Of a stretch of DNA of 64,000 nt, positions 26,186 through 34,305 are shown in pieces (the stretch's first letter is position 1; each line of letters starts with the position of its first letter). Under the pieces are notes generated by a model that saw nothing but the letters and a program-made list of their open reading frames with translations, was not told the origin of the DNA and made no database searches. This DNA is from Flavobacterium crassostreae (GTDB taxonomy: Bacteria > Bacteroidota > Bacteroidia > Flavobacteriales > Flavobacteriaceae): contig NZ_CP017688.1 of NCBI RefSeq assembly GCF_001831475.1, positions 806,001 through 870,000 of the forward strand. The letters run 5' to 3'. A program made the translations under genes and the position numbers.

Positions 26186-26558
26186 GTGTAAATAATTGCT
26201 AATCAGTATTTTAATTTATTTTTCAAAGAGAGAAATACCTCTTTTTGGGTGGTGTTTTTGCTCCAGTACAATGGGGTATTTGCGGTTTTGTTCAAGTTGT
26301 TTAACGTGCTGTTTTGTAGTGGTTTACTCTTTGTTTTTAAGGACTGAAAGGGTTTTGTTACTAGTTTTTTTGGGTCTCTTGTAGTGCTAATTTGCCAAAT
26401 TGGATACTAGGTATAGTTGTTTTAGATAAACTACTAATTTTACCGACAATTAGCACAAATGCCTGTGTTTAGGGATTTTTTAAAGCCAAAAAAAGCCAAT
26501 TTCAAACCCAAAACGTGGGTGCTTTGTGTTTAAAATTGGCGTTTTATTAGGATGTGTT
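26186..26558. other. Gap between DUF3078 promoter and DUF2480 gene
   Basis: About 370 bp with no supportable gene on either strand. Only the terminator of the upstream minus-strand transcript (26484-26545) is recognised. The rest is T-rich on the plus strand with short meaningless frames. Confidence 0.5.
26484..26545 (-). terminator. Terminator after the DUF2480 gene
   Basis: GCCAATTT (26495-26502) pairs with AAATTGGC (26533-26540), with an inner ACCC/GGGT hairpin. On the minus strand the stem is followed by a T-rich tract. It ends the suf-region transcript. Confidence 0.7.
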
Positions 26559-27071
26559 TTATTCTTTTTTGTTGGTTTTGTACAAAGGGACCGCGGAGCA
26601 AGCCTCACCATACATAATACTTCTAGCAAAAGCTTGTAATTGTTGTGATGCCAAAATATAAGCACGCATCGGTACCGGTTTTTTGGAGCAACCCTTGATA
26701 ATTACGGCTTTGTTTTTGTAGATGGTATAATCTATTTCAGCAAGGATTTCTTGATACAAGAGAGCATCCAAATCTTCTAGAGTACCGTTGGCTATTTTTT
26801 TAGCAAATGGAGCCAATTGTATCGTGACTAGCAACAAGGCCCAAGCAGGAACGATGGCGTCTGTGCTACAATGGATGGCTACCAAATGGTCTTGGTATTG
26901 TGCCCAGTTATGGCTTTTGAGGTGTGCTCTAAAATCGGTTTCTTTTAATAAAAAACCCTCAAGTAACCATTGCGAAATATCTATTTGGGTTCGGATTCCT
27001 TTTGGATAATACTCCTCAAGGTCAAATACCTCTAGGGCACTGTTGGCAACTTTATTAATTATTTGTTCCAT
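26559..27071 (-). CDS. DUF2480 family protein
   Basis: A 170-residue cytoplasmic protein of the DUF2480 family, found in Bacteroidota. Recognisable segments are GIRTQIDISQWLLEGFLLKE, VAIHCSTDAIVPAWALLLV and the end VPMRAYILASQQLQAF. There is no signal peptide or membrane span. The family commonly sits next to SUF genes, and that is the only functional hint; conserved Cys and His residues (IHCSTD, KGCSKK) could bind metal but this is speculation. It lies 108 bp downstream of the SufT-type gene on the same strand. Confidence 0.85.
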   Translation of the reverse strand: MEQIINKVANSALEVFDLEEYYPKGIRTQIDISQWLLEGFLLKETDFRAHLKSHNWAQYQDHLVAIHCSTDAIVPAWALLLVTIQLAPFAKKIANGTLEDLDALLYQEILAEIDYTIYKNKAVIIKGCSKKPVPMRAYILASQQLQAFARSIMYGEACSAVPLYKTNKKE

Positions 27072-27179
27072 AAACCAAGGGTTTTAAAGCCGTAAATTGC
27101 AGTTTGAAGCGGTAGGCTTTGTTTTTATGTACAAAAAATGGTTTTGTGTTTTTATGTTGTTTTTGGGCAGTAAGCAAAA

Positions 27180-27503
27180 TTAAAGCATTCCTAATTCTAG
27201 CTTTGCTTCTTCACTCATTAAATCTTTGCTCCAAGGTGGGTCAAATGTAATTTCTACCTCGGCATCTTTTACATGCTGAATGGATTTTACTTTATCTTCT
27301 ACTTCTTTGGGCAAGCTCTCTGCAACGGGGCAGTTTGGAGAGGTTAGGGTCATTAGTATTTTTACTTCATAATCGGTGTTGACCATTACGTCATAAATTA
27401 GCCCTAATTCGTAAATGTCTACCGGAATTTCAGGATCATATATGGTTTTTAATTTCTTTACAATTGCTTCGCCCAATTCTGCGGTGTCTATTTCTTCTGT
27501 CAT
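27180..27503 (-). CDS. sufT: SufT/MIP18-type Fe-S assembly protein (DUF59)
   Basis: A 107-residue single-domain protein of the MIP18/DUF59 family that acts in iron-sulfur cluster maturation. Diagnostic segments are TIYDPEIPVDIYELGLIYD, the TLTSPNCPVAESLP loop with the conserved Cys, and EITFDPPWSKDLMS. It is separated from sufE by 125 bp containing a hairpin terminator, so its level may be set apart from the rest of the cluster. The symbol is given on family resemblance. Confidence 0.87.
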   Translation of the reverse strand: MTEEIDTAELGEAIVKKLKTIYDPEIPVDIYELGLIYDVMVNTDYEVKILMTLTSPNCPVAESLPKEVEDKVKSIQHVKDAEVEITFDPPWSKDLMSEEAKLELGML

Positions 27504-27590
27504 TTTTTTTGATTTTAGTATTCTATTCTATAAAGTGGATAAATCGGGTTGTAGTACAATTTGAGCCCTACTATTTTTATACCAAAAATA

Positions 27591-27623
27591 CTCCAAAAAA
27601 GCCAAATGCTATGGCTTTTGGAG
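27591..27623 (-). terminator. Terminator between sufE and sufT
   Basis: AAAAGCCA (27597-27604) pairs with TGGCTTTT (27612-27619), extended by CTCC/GGAG. Read on the minus strand the right arm runs into TTTTTT. It lies 5 nt past the sufE stop codon. Confidence 0.65.
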
Positions 27624-27628
27624 TGTCT

Positions 27629-28048
27629 TTATTGTTTGGCACTAAAGGCCAATGCATACATTTTTATATTTTTGATCATAGAGACCAATCCGTTAGCCCG
27701 TGTAGCAGAGAGGTGTTCTTTAAGCCCTATTTGATCTATAAAATCCAGGTCTGCAGCCAGAATATCGCTGGCTTTTTGATTGGAGAATACTCGGATTAAG
27801 ATTGCTATAATTCCTTTGGTAAGTATTGCATCACTATCTGCTGTAAAGACTATAGTGTCGTTATTTTGTTCTCCTTGTAGCCAAACCTTGGACTGGCATC
27901 CTTGGATTAAATTTTGATCTGTTTTGGATTCGTCTTTAATCAATGGAAGGTTTTTTCCTAAATCAATGATGTATTCGTAGCGTTGCATCCAGTCGTCAAA
28001 CATAGAAAATTCGGCTACTATCTCTTCTTGTATGTCTTTAATATTCAT
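27629..28048 (-). CDS. sufE: SufE sulfur acceptor
   Basis: Accepts persulfide sulfur from SufS and passes it to SufB. The catalytic Cys is in the conserved NLIQGCQSKVWL loop, after the FDDWMQRYEYIIDLGK helix. I chose the ATG at 28048 (MNIKDIQEE), which matches usual SufE N-termini; an in-frame ATG five codons earlier (28063) is possible. Either way the start overlaps the 3' end of the preceding lipoprotein gene (by 11 or 26 nt), suggesting translational coupling. From 28048 the protein has 139 residues, typical of SufE. Confidence 0.94.
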   Translation of the reverse strand: MNIKDIQEEIVAEFSMFDDWMQRYEYIIDLGKNLPLIKDESKTDQNLIQGCQSKVWLQGEQNNDTIVFTADSDAILTKGIIAILIRVFSNQKASDILAADLDFIDQIGLKEHLSATRANGLVSMIKNIKMYALAFSAKQ

Positions 28049-28481
28049 TGTTTTGTTTTGCAAATGTATTTATTTTAGTAACAATTCTTTTGATTTCTAA
28101 TGGAGGAAATCCGTGGTCAAAACTAGCCGATTCATACGTTTTTCCTTGGTATATAATCTTTAGGTTGGCTATGGCTGCTCCGTCAAAAAAGCGTTTTTCT
28201 GTGGGCGATTTTAGGTCTTTTAGTTCTTCTAAATCTACTTCCTGAAAAAGAGTAATAAGCATTTTCCAATCCGTATCCGTGATAGCAACTGCTTTTATTT
28301 TTTCTTTTTGATTTCTGTCTCGGCTAACAGTAACGGTTTGTTTTTGGATTGTTATTTTTTGGTAAAAGCCTCTTGTGTTGGCCACATATTCAATCATGGC
28401 AGTGTTGATGTCTTGGTTTTCAGTGTTTTCGCAACTTTTTCCAAGAAATAAGGTCAAGAACAGGGTCAAAAATAGTTTCAT
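28038..28481 (-). CDS. Small lipoprotein-like protein inside the suf cluster
   Basis: A 147-residue protein with a signal sequence ending in GKSC (Cys about residue 17), then a compact domain with VANTRGFYQKITIQKQTVTV, WKMLITLFQEVDLEELKDL and YESASFDHGFPPLEIKRI. I do not recognise an enzymatic family; similar short flavobacterial proteins are annotated hypothetical. It is wedged between sufS (11 bp gap) and sufE (overlap), so it is certainly co-transcribed with Fe-S genes although its signal sequence places it in the envelope. That mismatch is notable. Confidence 0.75.
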   Translation of the reverse strand: MKLFLTLFLTLFLGKSCENTENQDINTAMIEYVANTRGFYQKITIQKQTVTVSRDRNQKEKIKAVAITDTDWKMLITLFQEVDLEELKDLKSPTEKRFFDGAAIANLKIIYQGKTYESASFDHGFPPLEIKRIVTKINTFAKQNNEY

Positions 28482-28492
28482 AGGGTAGGTTT

Positions 28493-29707
28493 TTAGGAGA
28501 GCATCATTTGTGCTTTTTTTAAGGCTTCTACCAAACGGTCAATCTCTTGGGTGGTGTTATAAAAAGAAAAGGAAGCGCGGATGGTGCCCGGAATATTGAA
28601 ATGATTCATAATTGGTTGTGCACAGTGGTGTCCGGTTCTTACCGCGATCCCTAATTTGTCAATAATACTCCCAATATCGTAAGGATGAATGCCATCTATG
28701 GTAAACGATATTACGGATGTTTTTATTGCAGCGGTGCCGATTATTTTTAGCCCCTCAATTTCTAACAAACGCTTGGTTCCGTAGTTTAATAAAGCTAACT
28801 CTTGTTCCTGGATTGTATCAAAACCAATGCTGTTTAGGTAATCAATAGCAGTTCCTAATACAATACCACCCGCAATATTGGGTGTTCCTGCTTCAAATTT
28901 ATGCGGCAGTTCTGCGTAGGTTGTTTTTTCAAAAGTAACTTCTTTAATCATTTCGCCTCCTCCTTGGTATGGAGGTAGTTTGTTTAACCACGCTTCTTTG
29001 CCATACAAAATCCCTACACCAGTAGGACCACACATTTTGTGTCCCGAAAACACATAAAAGTCACAGTCCAACTCTTGCATGTTAGGTTTAATATGAGGCA
29101 CCGCTTGTGCGCCATCTATTAAAATAGCAGCACCTACTTGGTGTGCTTTGTCAATCATATATTGGATAGGATTAACAGTCCCTAAGGCATTAGAGATATG
29201 GTTTACGGCAACAATTTTGGTTTTGTCGGACAACAATTGGTCATATTCTGCCATGAGTAACTCCCCTTGGTCATTCATCGGAATCACTTTTAGAGTAGCA
29301 CCCGTTTTCTCACATAGCATTTGCCATGGAACAATATTGCTGTGGTGTTCTAATGCCGAGACAAGCACTTCATCGCCTGCTTTTAGTATAGAGGCAAATC
29401 CATTGGCTACTAAGTTAATACCAAAGGTAGTTCCGGAGGTAAAAAGCACTTCGTGCAAAAATTGGGCATTAATATGATCTTGTACTTTGGCACGAGATAT
29501 CTCGTAAGCATCTGTAGCTAATTGGCTAAGTGTGTGCACACCGCGATGGATGTTGGCGTTGATTTCTTGATAATATTTTGAGATAGCATCAATAACAACT
29601 TGTGGTTTTTGAGAGGTAGCTCCGTTATCAAAATATACTAATGGTTTGCCATTTACTTCTTGAGAAAGTATCGGAAAATCGGCTCTTATTTTTAGAATGT
29701 CTATCAT
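28493..29707 (-). CDS. sufS: Cysteine desulfurase SufS
   Basis: PLP-dependent group II cysteine desulfurase that extracts sulfur from cysteine for cluster assembly. The PLP lysine is K224 in FSGHKMCGPTGVG and the persulfide cysteine is C362 in RTGHHCAQPIM. The substrate/PLP motifs ANIHRGVHTLS and HHSNIVPWQ are also present. The 404-residue length is normal. It is separated from sufD by 308 bp containing a terminator, and its own -7 box TACTTTTG lies 25 nt upstream. Confidence 0.97.
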   Translation of the reverse strand: MIDILKIRADFPILSQEVNGKPLVYFDNGATSQKPQVVIDAISKYYQEINANIHRGVHTLSQLATDAYEISRAKVQDHINAQFLHEVLFTSGTTFGINLVANGFASILKAGDEVLVSALEHHSNIVPWQMLCEKTGATLKVIPMNDQGELLMAEYDQLLSDKTKIVAVNHISNALGTVNPIQYMIDKAHQVGAAILIDGAQAVPHIKPNMQELDCDFYVFSGHKMCGPTGVGILYGKEAWLNKLPPYQGGGEMIKEVTFEKTTYAELPHKFEAGTPNIAGGIVLGTAIDYLNSIGFDTIQEQELALLNYGTKRLLEIEGLKIIGTAAIKTSVISFTIDGIHPYDIGSIIDKLGIAVRTGHHCAQPIMNHFNIPGTIRASFSFYNTTQEIDRLVEALKKAQMMLS

Positions 29708-29731
29708 AATTATTTAGAAATAGTCTACGTA

Positions 29732-29739
29732 CAAAAGTA
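29732..29739 (-). promoter_or_regulatory. -7 box TACTTTTG upstream of sufS
   Basis: Exact TANNTTTG match on the minus strand, 24 nt before the sufS ATG. No clean -33 box. Together with the terminator at 29955-29994 it suggests a separate sufS transcript. Confidence 0.5.
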
Positions 29740-29954
29740 CTAAAAACTAAATTGTTTTTGCTAGGATTTAGGGATTTTAGGGTCTTTATTTTCAGGTAAC
29801 TATTTCTGTAGAGTGGTAATCTTCGAATCTTTTTAAGTGCAAACCGCCATAGCATCGTGGGTTATTTTGTCAGTTTGGCTCCAAGGCAACTTGTTTTTGC
29901 AAAAGCGGGGTGTATGTAAAGCCAAAAGTAGGGAGCAAGAGTTTTTAAATTAAA

Positions 29955-29994
29955 AAATAAAACCCGACAAACGCTAAGAGTCTGTCGGGTTTTT
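29955..29994 (-). terminator. Intrinsic terminator between sufD and sufS
   Basis: An 11-bp stem (29959-29969 with 29983-29993; core ACCCGACA/TGTCGGGT) with a 13-nt loop. On the minus strand it is followed by an AT-rich tract with TTTTTT. It lies 21 nt past the sufD stop. The rest of the 308-bp sufD-sufS gap holds no gene, only the sufS -7 box. Confidence 0.8.
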
Positions 29995-30015
29995 AATTGT
30001 TATTTTGGAAATGGG

Positions 30016-31332
30016 TTACAAATCAAATCCCATTTTTACACCTAATTTAGTTGCTATAATTTTGGTGATGCGTTGTTTTAATTCGGGTATCTTGATACTC
30101 TCAATTACCGCATTAGAAAAGGCATACATCAATAACGCTTTGGCTTCTTTTTGAGGGATTCCGCGTTGTTGCATATAAAACATTGCCGTTTCGTCTAATT
30201 GTCCAATGGTACAACCATGCGAACATTTTACATCGTCTGCAAAAATTTCTAATTGTGGCTTGGCGTTTATGGTTGCTTTGTCGCTCAATAAAATGTTGTT
30301 GCTTTTTTGAAAAGCATTGGTTTTTTGGGCTTCTTTTTCTACAAATATTTTTCCGTTAAAAACACCCGTTGCACGATCAGAGAATATTCCTTTATAATCT
30401 TGGTGGCTCTCACAATTTGGTGTTGCGTGTTGTACTAAGGTATAGTGGTCTACGTGTTGTTTTTGGCCAATAATGGTTATTCCGTTTAGGTAACTAACAA
30501 TTCTTTCGCCAAAATGGTAGAAGTTTAGGTTGTTCCGTGTTAGGTTACCACCAAAACTAAAGGTGTTTATAGCAACACTACTTTCTTGTTGTTGTGAGGC
30601 GTAGGTGTTGTCAATTAAATTAGCGGTGAGGTTGTCATTTTGAATTTTATAAAAATCAACTATAGCACGTTTTTCGGCAAAAATCTCTGTTACAGAGTTG
30701 GTGAGCACGGGATTTTCGTTTAGACTCTGGTGTCGTTCAATGATTTGAACCTGTGCATTTTCTCCTACAATAATTAAATTACGGGGTTGTACCAACAAAG
30801 CGGCTTCGTTCCCAGTGGAGAAATACATGATTTCTATGGGTTTGTCTGGCACTTTGTTTTTTGGAATATTGATATACGCTCCTTCATTTGCAAAAGCCGT
30901 ATTTAGGGAGGTTAGGCTTTCTTCTTTATTGGCAATTTTATTAAAATAAGTTGCTACAATATCTTTGTATTTAGGTTTGTTTAATACAGAGGTCATCAAA
31001 CATACATCTATCCCTTCGTGGGTTGTAGCAGATAAGTGGGAGCTAAAAATCCCGTCAATAAAAACCACTTTGTAGCTGTCTATTTCATGCAAAAAATATT
31101 TTTTTACATCACTATATTGTACCGTATTTTCTTGTTTTGGAAATACGGTAAAGTCATTTTTTAAGACTGCATTAAGCGAAGTATATTTCCAGGCTTCTTG
31201 TTTTTTACTAGGAAAACCTTTGTTTTCAAAATTCTGTAATGCTGCGGTACGTACATCATGAAGTTCTGAGTGCACATCAATGCGCTCCTCAAAAGCCATA
31301 AAAGACGATACTAATTTTTCTTTTAATTCCAT
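30016..31332 (-). CDS. sufD: Fe-S assembly scaffold subunit SufD
   Basis: Partner of SufB in the SufBC2D scaffold complex. The 438-residue protein has the SufB/SufD beta-helix core, with the near-invariant C-terminal part DDVKCSHGCTIGQLDETAMF, the RGIPQKEAKALLMYAF motif and FSGK-like FNGKIFVEKEAQKT upstream. The N-terminal region is variable, as usual in SufD. It lies 84 bp after sufC, and the gap carries a palindromic repeat. It is followed by a terminator-like hairpin. Confidence 0.95.
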   Translation of the reverse strand: MELKEKLVSSFMAFEERIDVHSELHDVRTAALQNFENKGFPSKKQEAWKYTSLNAVLKNDFTVFPKQENTVQYSDVKKYFLHEIDSYKVVFIDGIFSSHLSATTHEGIDVCLMTSVLNKPKYKDIVATYFNKIANKEESLTSLNTAFANEGAYINIPKNKVPDKPIEIMYFSTGNEAALLVQPRNLIIVGENAQVQIIERHQSLNENPVLTNSVTEIFAEKRAIVDFYKIQNDNLTANLIDNTYASQQQESSVAINTFSFGGNLTRNNLNFYHFGERIVSYLNGITIIGQKQHVDHYTLVQHATPNCESHQDYKGIFSDRATGVFNGKIFVEKEAQKTNAFQKSNNILLSDKATINAKPQLEIFADDVKCSHGCTIGQLDETAMFYMQQRGIPQKEAKALLMYAFSNAVIESIKIPELKQRITKIIATKLGVKMGFDL

Positions 31333-31341
31333 TTTATTATA

Positions 31342-31413
31342 GTTTGTTTAAAGTTTAAGGTTTAAAAGTTTAAAGTTATCTGGTAGTAACTTTGAACTTT
31401 AAACTTCAAACAA
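31342..31413. repeat. AT-rich intercistronic palindrome, sufC-sufD
   Basis: An imperfect long palindrome: the left arm (31342-31378) is built from GTTTAAAG-like units and the right arm (about 31385-31413) from their complement, around TCTGG. The left arm has one extra unit of about 8 nt. It fills most of the 84-bp gap between two co-transcribed genes. It resembles the repeats at 1145-1210 and 55541-55607. Confidence 0.65.
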
Positions 31414-31416
31414 AAA

Positions 31417-32169
31417 TTAGACTTCCTGCTCTTGTTTAATCCAGTCGTATCCTTTTTCTTCTAGCTCGTGTGCTAGTTCTTTTCCGCCGGATTTTACAAT
31501 TTTACCATTGTATAATACGTGCACAAAATCCGGAACGATGTAATCTAACAAACGTTGGTAGTGGGTGATTACTACTATGGCGTTTTTGTCGCTTTTTAAT
31601 TTGTTTACTCCGTTGGCAACAATTCGTAAGGCGTCAATATCTAGTCCAGAATCGGTTTCGTCAAGGATGGCTATTTTTGGTTCTAGCATGGCCATTTGAA
31701 AAATCTCATTACGTTTTTTTTCTCCACCTGAGAATCCTTCGTTAAGAGAACGCGATAAAAACTTGCGATCAATTTCTAATAATTCGGATTTCTCACGAAT
31801 TAGTTTTAGCATTTCGTTAGCGGGCATTTCGTCTTGACCATTTGCTTTACGGGTTTCGTTGATTGCGGTTCTCATAAAGTTGGTAACCGAAACTCCTGGA
31901 ATTTCTACCGGATATTGGAACGAAAGAAAAACGCCTTTGTGTGCTCTTTCTTCTGGAGCTAATTCGGCAAGGTCTTGTCCTTCTAAGCTAATTTCACCTT
32001 TGGTTACTTCGTAGTTTTCGTTTCCAGCAATGATAGAGGCTAGGGTGCTTTTTCCGGCACCGTTTGGTCCCATTATGGCATGAATTTCGCCTGCTTTTAC
32101 TTCCAGATTAATTCCTTTTAATATTTCTTTGTCGCCTATTGAAGCGTGTAAATTTTTTATGCTTAACAT
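31417..32169 (-). CDS. sufC: Fe-S assembly ATPase SufC
   Basis: ABC-type ATPase of the SufBC2D complex. The Walker A motif GPNGAGKST (34-42), the signature SGGEKKRNEIFQMAM, Walker B IAILDETDSGLD and the H-loop VITHYQRLLDYI are all present, including the SufC-specific ETDSGLD. The 250-residue length is standard. It lies 64 bp downstream of sufB. Confidence 0.97.
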   Translation of the reverse strand: MLSIKNLHASIGDKEILKGINLEVKAGEIHAIMGPNGAGKSTLASIIAGNENYEVTKGEISLEGQDLAELAPEERAHKGVFLSFQYPVEIPGVSVTNFMRTAINETRKANGQDEMPANEMLKLIREKSELLEIDRKFLSRSLNEGFSGGEKKRNEIFQMAMLEPKIAILDETDSGLDIDALRIVANGVNKLKSDKNAIVVITHYQRLLDYIVPDFVHVLYNGKIVKSGGKELAHELEEKGYDWIKQEQEV

Positions 32170-32233
32170 TAGATTTTATTTTAAACCATTAAGGTATTAA
32201 GATTCGTTTAGTTTTGTAGCTGTAGTCGGATTT

Positions 32234-33682
32234 CTAACCTACACTTCCTTCTAGGCTTATTTCCAGTAATTTTTGAGCTTCTACCGCAAACTCCATGGGT
32301 AGTTTGTTTAGAACGTCTTTACTAAAACCATTTACGATCAAAGCAATGGCTTTTTCGGTTGGGATTCCACGTTGGTTGCAATAGAAAACTTGGTCTTCAC
32401 CAATTTTACTGGTGGTGGCTTCGTGTTCAATCTTGGCGGTTGGGTTTTTACTTTCGATATAAGGGAAAGTATGTGCGCCACAATTGTTACCCATTAATAA
32501 AGAGTCGCATTGCGAAAAATTACGGGCATTATCGGCACGCGGGCTTATTTGCACCAAACCTCTGTAGCTGTTTTGAGATTTACCCGCTGAGATTCCTTTA
32601 GAAATAATGGTCGATTTAGTGTTTTTACCTAAATGGATCATTTTGGTTCCAGTATCTGCTTGTTGGTAATTATTTGTTACAGCAATGGAGTAAAATTCTC
32701 CTACTGAATTGTCTCCTTTTAAGATACAAGAAGGGTATTTCCAGGTCACTGCAGAGCCAGTTTCTACTTGAGTCCAAGAGATTTTGGCATTGGTTTCGCA
32801 GATGCCTCTTTTGGTAACAAAATTATAAACCCCACCTTTTCCTTCTTTGTTTCCTGGGAACCAGTTTTGAACCGTGGAGTATTTTATTTCGGCGTCATCC
32901 AGAGCAATTAACTCTACAACTGCAGCGTGTAATTGGTTTTCGTCCCGACTTGGTGCTGTACATCCTTCGAGATAACTTACATAACTTCCGGCATCTGCAA
33001 CTAGTAATGTTCTTTCAAACTGTCCAGTTCCGGCTTGATTGATACGGAAGTAAGTAGAAAGTTCCATTGGGCAACGCACACCTTTAGGGATATAACAAAA
33101 AGACCCATCCGAGAACACTGCCGAGTTTAATGCGGCATAAAAGTTGTCTTTTTGAGGTACTACGGTTCCGAGGTATTTACGGACTAATTCTGGATGCTCT
33201 TTGATAGCCTCAGAAATACTCATAAATATAATTCCTTTTTCGCCTAATGTTTTCTTGAATGTGGTTGCCACCGAAACCGAGTCCACAACAATATCCATGG
33301 CTACATTATTCATCATTTTTTGCTCATCAACAGAGATGCCTAATTTTTTGTACATCTCTAAAAGCTCCGGATCTACATCGTCTAATGTTTTATTAGGGTC
33401 CACTGCTTTTGGTGCAGAATAGTAAGAGATGGCTTGAAAATCGGGTTTTTCATAATGTACATTGGCCCATTCGGGCTCTACCATTTCTTGCCAAGCACGA
33501 AAAGCTTCAATACGCCAATCGGTCATCCATTGGGGTTCTTCTTTTCTAAGCGAGATGGCCCGAACAATATCTTCGTTCAAACCAATCGGAAAGGTGTCTG
33601 ATTCTAGATCCGTATAAAATCCGTACTCGTATTCTTTGTTTTCCAGTTCGATTTTTAAATCGTCTTCGGTGTATTTGCTCAT
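32234..33682 (-). CDS. sufB: Fe-S assembly scaffold subunit SufB
   Basis: Core scaffold on which the nascent cluster forms. Characteristic segments are [40 protein letters not shown], the [20 protein letters not shown] loop, and [20 protein letters not shown] with [17 protein letters not shown] start it at the ATG at 33682 ([16 protein letters not shown]), giving 482 residues. An in-frame upstream ATG at 33826 would add 48 residues, overlap the preceding IscA-type gene and translate unrelated sequence. Confidence 0.95.
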   Translation of the reverse strand: MSKYTEDDLKIELENKEYEYGFYTDLESDTFPIGLNEDIVRAISLRKEEPQWMTDWRIEAFRAWQEMVEPEWANVHYEKPDFQAISYYSAPKAVDPNKTLDDVDPELLEMYKKLGISVDEQKMMNNVAMDIVVDSVSVATTFKKTLGEKGIIFMSISEAIKEHPELVRKYLGTVVPQKDNFYAALNSAVFSDGSFCYIPKGVRCPMELSTYFRINQAGTGQFERTLLVADAGSYVSYLEGCTAPSRDENQLHAAVVELIALDDAEIKYSTVQNWFPGNKEGKGGVYNFVTKRGICETNAKISWTQVETGSAVTWKYPSCILKGDNSVGEFYSIAVTNNYQQADTGTKMIHLGKNTKSTIISKGISAGKSQNSYRGLVQISPRADNARNFSQCDSLLMGNNCGAHTFPYIESKNPTAKIEHEATTSKIGEDQVFYCNQRGIPTEKAIALIVNGFSKDVLNKLPMEFAVEAQKLLEISLEGSVG

Positions 33683-33752
33683 GTTTTTTTGTCTTAAATT
33701 TTTAAAGTCGGTATCGTAATGTGTTGCCAAGTTTTGGACGCAAGACTTTGGA

Positions 33753-34082
33753 CTATAAAGAGAAACTCTCTCCGCAACCACAGGTTCTGTTGGCATTGGG
33801 GTTATTAAATACAAATCCTTTACCATTTAAACCTCCAGAGAATTCTAGTATGGTTCCGGCTAGATATAAAAAGGATTTTTTTTCTACGGCAATAGTGATG
33901 TCATTGTCTATAAATATTTTATCGTCTTCGTCTTTTTTGTTATCAAATTTTAGATCATAAGACAAGCCCGAGCAGCCGCCGCTTTTTACACCAACTCGTA
34001 CATAATCTGTTGCAGCATCAAAGCCATCGTCTTTCATTAAGTCGATAATTTTCTTTTTGGCAGTATCAGAAACTTTTATCAT
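33753..34082 (-). CDS. A-type Fe-S carrier protein (IscA/SufA/HesB family)
   Basis: A 109-residue cluster carrier or delivery protein. The three conserved cysteines are visible: C37 in [12 protein letters not shown], and C101 and C103 in [10 protein letters not shown] use the ATG at 34082 ([16 protein letters not shown]), which fits the family's start; an ATG eight codons upstream (34106) would add only a non-conserved tail. It is the first gene of the suf cluster, 70 bp ahead of sufB. A TATCTTTG box lies 117 nt upstream. Confidence 0.94.
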   Translation of the reverse strand: MIKVSDTAKKKIIDLMKDDGFDAATDYVRVGVKSGGCSGLSYDLKFDNKKDEDDKIFIDNDITIAVEKKSFLYLAGTILEFSGGLNGKGFVFNNPNANRTCGCGESFSL

Positions 34083-34198
34083 GTTTATGTTGTTTATAAC
34101 TAGCATAGTAGCCTTTGTGTGCCAATGTAAGGATTTTGGGATCCAGATGGTTACGTTAGCAAGATACCACGCTATGTTGATTTTGTCTAAATTAACCG

Positions 34199-34206
34199 CA
34201 AAGATA
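34199..34206 (-). promoter_or_regulatory. Candidate -7 box TATCTTTG for the suf cluster
   Basis: Exact TANNTTTG match on the minus strand, 117 nt upstream of the IscA-type gene's ATG. No good -33 match. The leader contains no obvious riboswitch. Confidence 0.4.
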
Positions 34207-34291
34207 CTATATAAAAATCTTTTTACATACTACTTGCCATTTTTATAACCAATGTATAAATAGAAAAAACCTATTTAAGTCCAGAATTGTT

Positions 34292-34299
34292 TAACTTTG
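34292..34299 (+). promoter_or_regulatory. -7 box TAACTTTG abutting the MBL hydrolase start
   Basis: Exact TANNTTTG match ending 6 nt before the ATG at 34306. If used, the transcript would be essentially leaderless, or translation would begin at the next ATG (34327). Confidence 0.5.
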
Positions 34300-34305
34300 T
34301 TAGGT

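Noticed and set aside
33683..33826. 48-residue N-terminal extension of SufB
   Set aside because: It would overlap the IscA-type gene and translates sequence unrelated to SufB; the ATG at 33682 fits the family start.
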